From: an uncultured Lachnospiraceae bacterium
GTDB taxonomy: Bacteria > Bacillota > Clostridia > Lachnospirales > Lachnospiraceae
NCBI GenBank assembly: GCA_947172645.1
Contig: CAMWBY010000004.1
Coordinates: 62,001 to 126,000, forward strand
Length of the DNA stretch: 64,000 bases
Direction: 5' to 3'
This document shows, piece by piece, positions 61,168-64,000 of the stretch. Position 1 is the stretch's first letter. Each line of letters starts with the position of its first letter. The translations under genes and the position numbers were made by a program. Under the pieces are notes generated by a model that was not told the origin of the DNA, did not search any database, and saw nothing but the letters and a program-made list of their open reading frames with translations.

Positions 61168-62269
61168 GGCGCTTCTGTTTGTCCTGCCGCTTTTGTGCAT
61201 GGTGGCTGCGGTGAACTGGTATGTGGATTCTTATGCGTATCTGCGGGTTACCTATGACCAGATAGGGATGCAGATGACAGACGCTTCGATGAATGTGGCA
61301 GGGCTTATGGAATCCGATTTTAATGACAGGAAATTGCTTCTGGCCAATCTGAAGAGACAGAAAGAACCGAAGGAGCTGATTGTGGCCGGCTCCAGCAGAG
61401 TGATGAATTTCGAGCACCAGATGTTCGGGACGGATTCTTTTTATAATACGGGGCTGTCTGAGTCTACCATCTATGATTTGTTGGCGGTTGTGGGAATCTT
61501 AGAACAAAATGGGCAGCTTCCGGAGAAAATGCTCATAGGGGTGGATGCTTTTCTTTTTAATACAAGCCATAACAATGACCGCTATATGGAATTGGAAGAG
61601 TATGTTGCCTATATGCAGGGACGGTTGGACGGCATACGGCAGGATACAGGCGCGGGCTTTGAAGACAGCGGCTTAGCTGACAGGAGCATACAGCTTTGCA
61701 CGGGCAGGGACAACAGCAAGTGGTTGTCTTTGGACTATTTCCGGTACAATGTGACATGCCTGTCAGAACATAAACGGTTTGCGGTGGGTTACACCAGAGA
61801 GTGGGAGGCTGAGCAGTACCTGAAACATTATGACGGCAGTATCGCTTACCAGAGAAGCCTGCGGGAGGTTGATGTAAGCGAAGTGGAAGAGCTGACGAGG
61901 CAGTCCATTGAAGAGCATGTAGTTTACCGTATGACGGATTACAAGGAGATTGATGAAGAGAGCATGGAAATGCTTGACGCTTTGGTCGGGTATTTGCAGG
62001 CGTGTGGCGTGGAGGTGATGTTATACTTGCCACCCTATTCGCCCATGATGTATAATTACATAGAATCTGAGGAACAGTACGAGATTACGTTTCGGATTGA
62101 AGACAGAATCAGGCAGATGGCTAAGGACAGGAGCGTGGCGTTGTATGGCTCCTACGACCCTGCCGGCTGCGGCCTCGAGATGACGGATTTGTACGATATT
62201 TACCATGTAAAGACCGAGAAAATGATGGATACGCTGTATCTGTCTGTTCCTGTTGCCAATATGCCATAG
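61151..62269 (+). CDS. Membrane-anchored SGNH/DltD-like protein
   Basis: A 372-residue protein with one N-terminal membrane segment (about 7-24) and a large outer domain. Block I is VAGSSRVMNF with the candidate nucleophile Ser81 or Ser82. Near the C-terminus DLYDIYHV supplies the Asp-x-x-His of SGNH hydrolases. The arrangement resembles DltD and AlgJ/AlgX proteins that move or remove acyl groups on surface polymers. It is coupled by a 17-base overlap to the membrane protein upstream and followed after 71 bases by an adenylating enzyme, which supports a role in acyl or aminoacyl decoration of the glycan. No MBOAT partner is seen before the window ends. Confidence 0.6.
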   Translation: MKKWCKALLFVLPLLCMVAAVNWYVDSYAYLRVTYDQIGMQMTDASMNVAGLMESDFNDRKLLLANLKRQKEPKELIVAGSSRVMNFEHQMFGTDSFYNTGLSESTIYDLLAVVGILEQNGQLPEKMLIGVDAFLFNTSHNNDRYMELEEYVAYMQGRLDGIRQDTGAGFEDSGLADRSIQLCTGRDNSKWLSLDYFRYNVTCLSEHKRFAVGYTREWEAEQYLKHYDGSIAYQRSLREVDVSEVEELTRQSIEEHVVYRMTDYKEIDEESMEMLDALVGYLQACGVEVMLYLPPYSPMMYNYIESEEQYEITFRIEDRIRQMAKDRSVALYGSYDPAGCGLEMTDLYDIYHVKTEKMMDTLYLSVPVANMP

Positions 62270-62340
62270 AGAGACGCGTAAGGTATGGCGGGCGCACTGA
62301 CAGGCAGTCAGAGTATTGGAAAGGACATATAGGATTATAT

Positions 62341-63846
62341 ATGAAAGCGAATGTTACTTACTGGTTGGATGAGAGTGCAGTCAGATTTCCTGAAAAACCT
62401 GCTTTTGTGGACGAGCATAAGAGCGTGACGTTTCATGAGCTGCGGATGCAGGCCATGGCGTTGGCCACGCAGATGATTCGGAAAGGCCTGTTTAAGAAGC
62501 CTATTGTGGTCTATCTGGAAAAAGGCGTAGACGTGTTGGTTTCTTTCATGGGGGCCGCATATAGCTGTAATTTCTATTCCCCTATCGACATTGATATGCC
62601 GGCCAGCCGGGTTAATAAGATTCTGGAAGTGCTGCAGCCTTCTTTGGTGGTGACGACCGCGGCCTTGCGGGAAGCCTTTGAGGCGTATGACTATCAGGGA
62701 GATTATATGATTTTCGAGGAAGTTTCCGTGACGGAGGCGGATGAGGAGGCGATAGACGCCACCCGTGGGAAAGGGATTGACACAGACCTTCTGTATGTGC
62801 TGTTTACTTCCGGTTCCACGGGCGTGCCCAAGGGTGTGACGATAAACCACCGCTCGGTGATAGACTATATCGACTGGGTGACGGAGACTTTTGATATTAC
62901 AGAGCAGGACAGCTTCGGAAATCAGGCACCTTTTTATTTTGACAATTCGATTCTGGATATCTACAGTACCGTAAAGAGCGGCGCGACGACCTATATTATC
63001 CCCAAAAACCTGTTTGCGCAGCCTGTCCTTTTGTTGGAATATTTGAAAGAAAGGAAGATTAATACAATTTTCTGGGTGCCGTCGGCGTTAATTGTGGTGG
63101 CGAAACTGAAAGCTTTCCGAAACGTGGATTTGTCGGACACATTACATAGGGTGCTTTTCTGCGGTGAGGTTATGCCCAATAAACAGCTTAATACGTGGAG
63201 GAAGTTCCTGCCGGATGTGCTGTATGCCAATCTGTACGGGCCTACGGAAATCACGGACGCTTGCACTTATTATATTGTGGACCGTGAGTTTGCGGATGAT
63301 GAACCGCTTCCCATCGGCATTCCGATGGCGAATACGGATATTCTTGTTCTGAATGACAAGGATGAACTGGTGACAGGCGATGAAGTGGGGGAACTGTGTG
63401 TCAGGGGAACTTCTCTTTCCATGGGATATTACCGTAACCCGGAGAAGACCAGAGAAGCGTTCGTGCAGAATCCTTTGAATCTGTGTGTGCCGGAGACGAT
63501 ATACAGAACGGGCGATTTGGTGAAATATAACGATTACGGGGAGATAGTTTATCTGTCCCGCAAGGATTTCCAGATTAAGCATATGGGACACCGCATAGAG
63601 TTGGGAGAGATTGAGACGGCGGTATCTTCCCTACCTGAGATTGCGCTTTGCTGTTGCCTGTACGATGAGAAACGTCAGAAGATTGTACTCTTCATCGAGG
63701 AGGAACTGGATAAAGCCTATATCAACGAGCAGATATCAAGGCTTGTGCCGGAGTATATGCTTCCCAACAAGGTGGTTACCTTACAGAAGATGCCCATCAA
63801 TGCCAATGGGAAGATTGACAGGGTGAAGCTGAAAGAGCTTCTATAA
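62341..63846 (+). CDS. Amino acid adenylation enzyme (DltA/NRPS A-domain-like)
   Basis: A 501-residue stand-alone adenylation enzyme of the ANL superfamily. The core motifs are in order: LFTSGSTGVPKGVTI (A3, about 158-172), NLYGPTEIT (A5), YRTGDLV (A7), LSRKDFQIKHMGHRIELGEI (A8) and NANGKIDR with the C-terminal catalytic Lys (A10, about 492). There is no fused carrier or condensation domain. It resembles DltA, which activates D-alanine and loads it on a carrier protein, but the amino acid is not predicted here. The SGNH/DltD-like gene before it suggests a polymer-decoration pathway; the carrier gene may lie just outside the window. Confidence 0.85.
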   Translation: MKANVTYWLDESAVRFPEKPAFVDEHKSVTFHELRMQAMALATQMIRKGLFKKPIVVYLEKGVDVLVSFMGAAYSCNFYSPIDIDMPASRVNKILEVLQPSLVVTTAALREAFEAYDYQGDYMIFEEVSVTEADEEAIDATRGKGIDTDLLYVLFTSGSTGVPKGVTINHRSVIDYIDWVTETFDITEQDSFGNQAPFYFDNSILDIYSTVKSGATTYIIPKNLFAQPVLLLEYLKERKINTIFWVPSALIVVAKLKAFRNVDLSDTLHRVLFCGEVMPNKQLNTWRKFLPDVLYANLYGPTEITDACTYYIVDREFADDEPLPIGIPMANTDILVLNDKDELVTGDEVGELCVRGTSLSMGYYRNPEKTREAFVQNPLNLCVPETIYRTGDLVKYNDYGEIVYLSRKDFQIKHMGHRIELGEIETAVSSLPEIALCCCLYDEKRQKIVLFIEEELDKAYINEQISRLVPEYMLPNKVVTLQKMPINANGKIDRVKLKELL

Positions 63847-63881
63847 GAGATTGGGTTGTATAGGGGAGTAGGATTGACGGG

Positions 63882-64000
63882 ATGATGGATACAGCGTTTC
63901 GCAGAGTAATTGTGATTGGGTATGGAAAAGTGACAGGCGAGGTATTGCAGCATGTTTGTGAGAAGCAGGAAGAGTACGGATACAGCCTGGAATTTATCGA
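63882..64000 (+). CDS. N-terminal fragment of a further enzyme (cut by window end)
   Basis: Begins with ATG at 63882 (AGGGGAGTAGG upstream) and is open to the edge: 39 residues starting MMDTAFRRVIVIGYGKVTGE and continuing with VLQHVCEKQEEYGYSLEF. The Gly-rich IGYGKVTGEVL looks like the first strand and loop of a Rossmann-like or formyltransferase-type N-domain. It is not the start of a PglD-type acetyltransferase. The 35-base gap to the adenylating enzyme suggests the same operon. Identity is uncertain. Confidence 0.4.
   Translation, partial: MMDTAFRRVIVIGYGKVTGEVLQHVCEKQEEYGYSLEFI

Noticed and set aside
63882-64000. PglD-type acetyltransferase at the window end
   Set aside because: The first 39 residues do not look like the PglD N-domain, and no hexapeptide repeats are visible before the sequence stops.
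1-64000. CRISPR arrays, tRNA or rRNA genes, insertion sequences with transposase
   Set aside because: No regularly spaced repeats, no tRNA-like cloverleaf with conserved arms, and no transposase or integrase gene were seen in the window.

Overview
The window looks like a chromosomal stretch of a low-to-mid-GC anaerobic Firmicute, most likely a Lachnospiraceae-type gut Clostridium. This is inferred from gene families, codon usage, strong AGGAGG-type ribosome sites, TTGNNN-17-TATNNT promoters and AraC/ABC/GH2/GH20 gene content; there is no rRNA or marker gene here to prove it. Almost the whole window is devoted to making and exporting a complex cell-surface glycan. A glycan-scavenging locus is embedded near the left end.

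Layout. (1) 1-5781: the end of a multi-spanning membrane protein, then a promoter and the first two genes of pseudaminic acid (Pse) synthesis, pseB and pseC, then a large YfhO-like membrane protein. A highly structured intergenic element lies between pseB and pseC. (2) 5797-19082: a catabolic locus bounded by terminators. A leftward unit holds two AraC-type regulators (one split by a 10-G tract), a sugar-binding lipoprotein and two ABC permeases. A rightward unit holds a GH2 beta-galactosidase, a GH20 hexosaminidase and a LacL/LacM heterodimeric beta-galactosidase. Galactose/HexNAc-containing oligosaccharides such as milk or mucin glycans are the likely food. (3) 19124-21478: one methyl-accepting chemotaxis protein with its own promoter and terminator. 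(4) 21493-30669: a membrane protein, a GT2 transferase, a DegT-like enzyme, pseG, pseF, pseI, an ATP-grasp ligase and a GT52-like candidate nonulosonate transferase. (5) 30678-42696: a PglK/MsbA-like ABC flippase, GtrA, an acyltransferase, large membrane proteins, WecE, a GNAT acetyltransferase (PseH/WecD candidate) and a GtrB-like transferase. (6) 42867-64000: a long rightward unit. It starts with an O-antigen ligase/polymerase-like protein and continues with PglF-, PglE- and PglC-like enzymes that make and load the first sugar. It then has a second ATP-grasp ligase, GT4 transferases, UDP-HexNAc dehydrogenase and C4-epimerase, a GT10 fucosyltransferase-like protein, a sugar formyltransferase-like protein, a DUF6020-like membrane protein, an SGNH/DltD-like protein, an adenylating enzyme, and the start of one more gene cut by the window edge.

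How it works together (inference). A bacillosamine-type or related amino sugar phosphate is put on undecaprenyl phosphate by the PglC-like enzyme and extended by the GT4/GT10/GT2 enzymes with HexNAc, HexNAcA, Fuc4N-type and Pse residues. It would be flipped by the ABC protein and joined to an acceptor by the ligase. GtrA/GtrB plus several GT-C-like membrane proteins could add side sugars outside the cell. Whether the product is a capsule, a flagellin glycan or a teichoic-acid-like polymer cannot be told from this window.

Most notable: homopolymeric G tracts (10 and 9 G) in a regulator and a membrane protein, which look like phase-variation switches; a compact multi-stem intergenic element whose 3' part recurs in inverted orientation 16.8 kb away; an ATP-grasp ligase next to each of two amino-sugar modules; and an SGNH plus adenylating-enzyme pair that may decorate the polymer.
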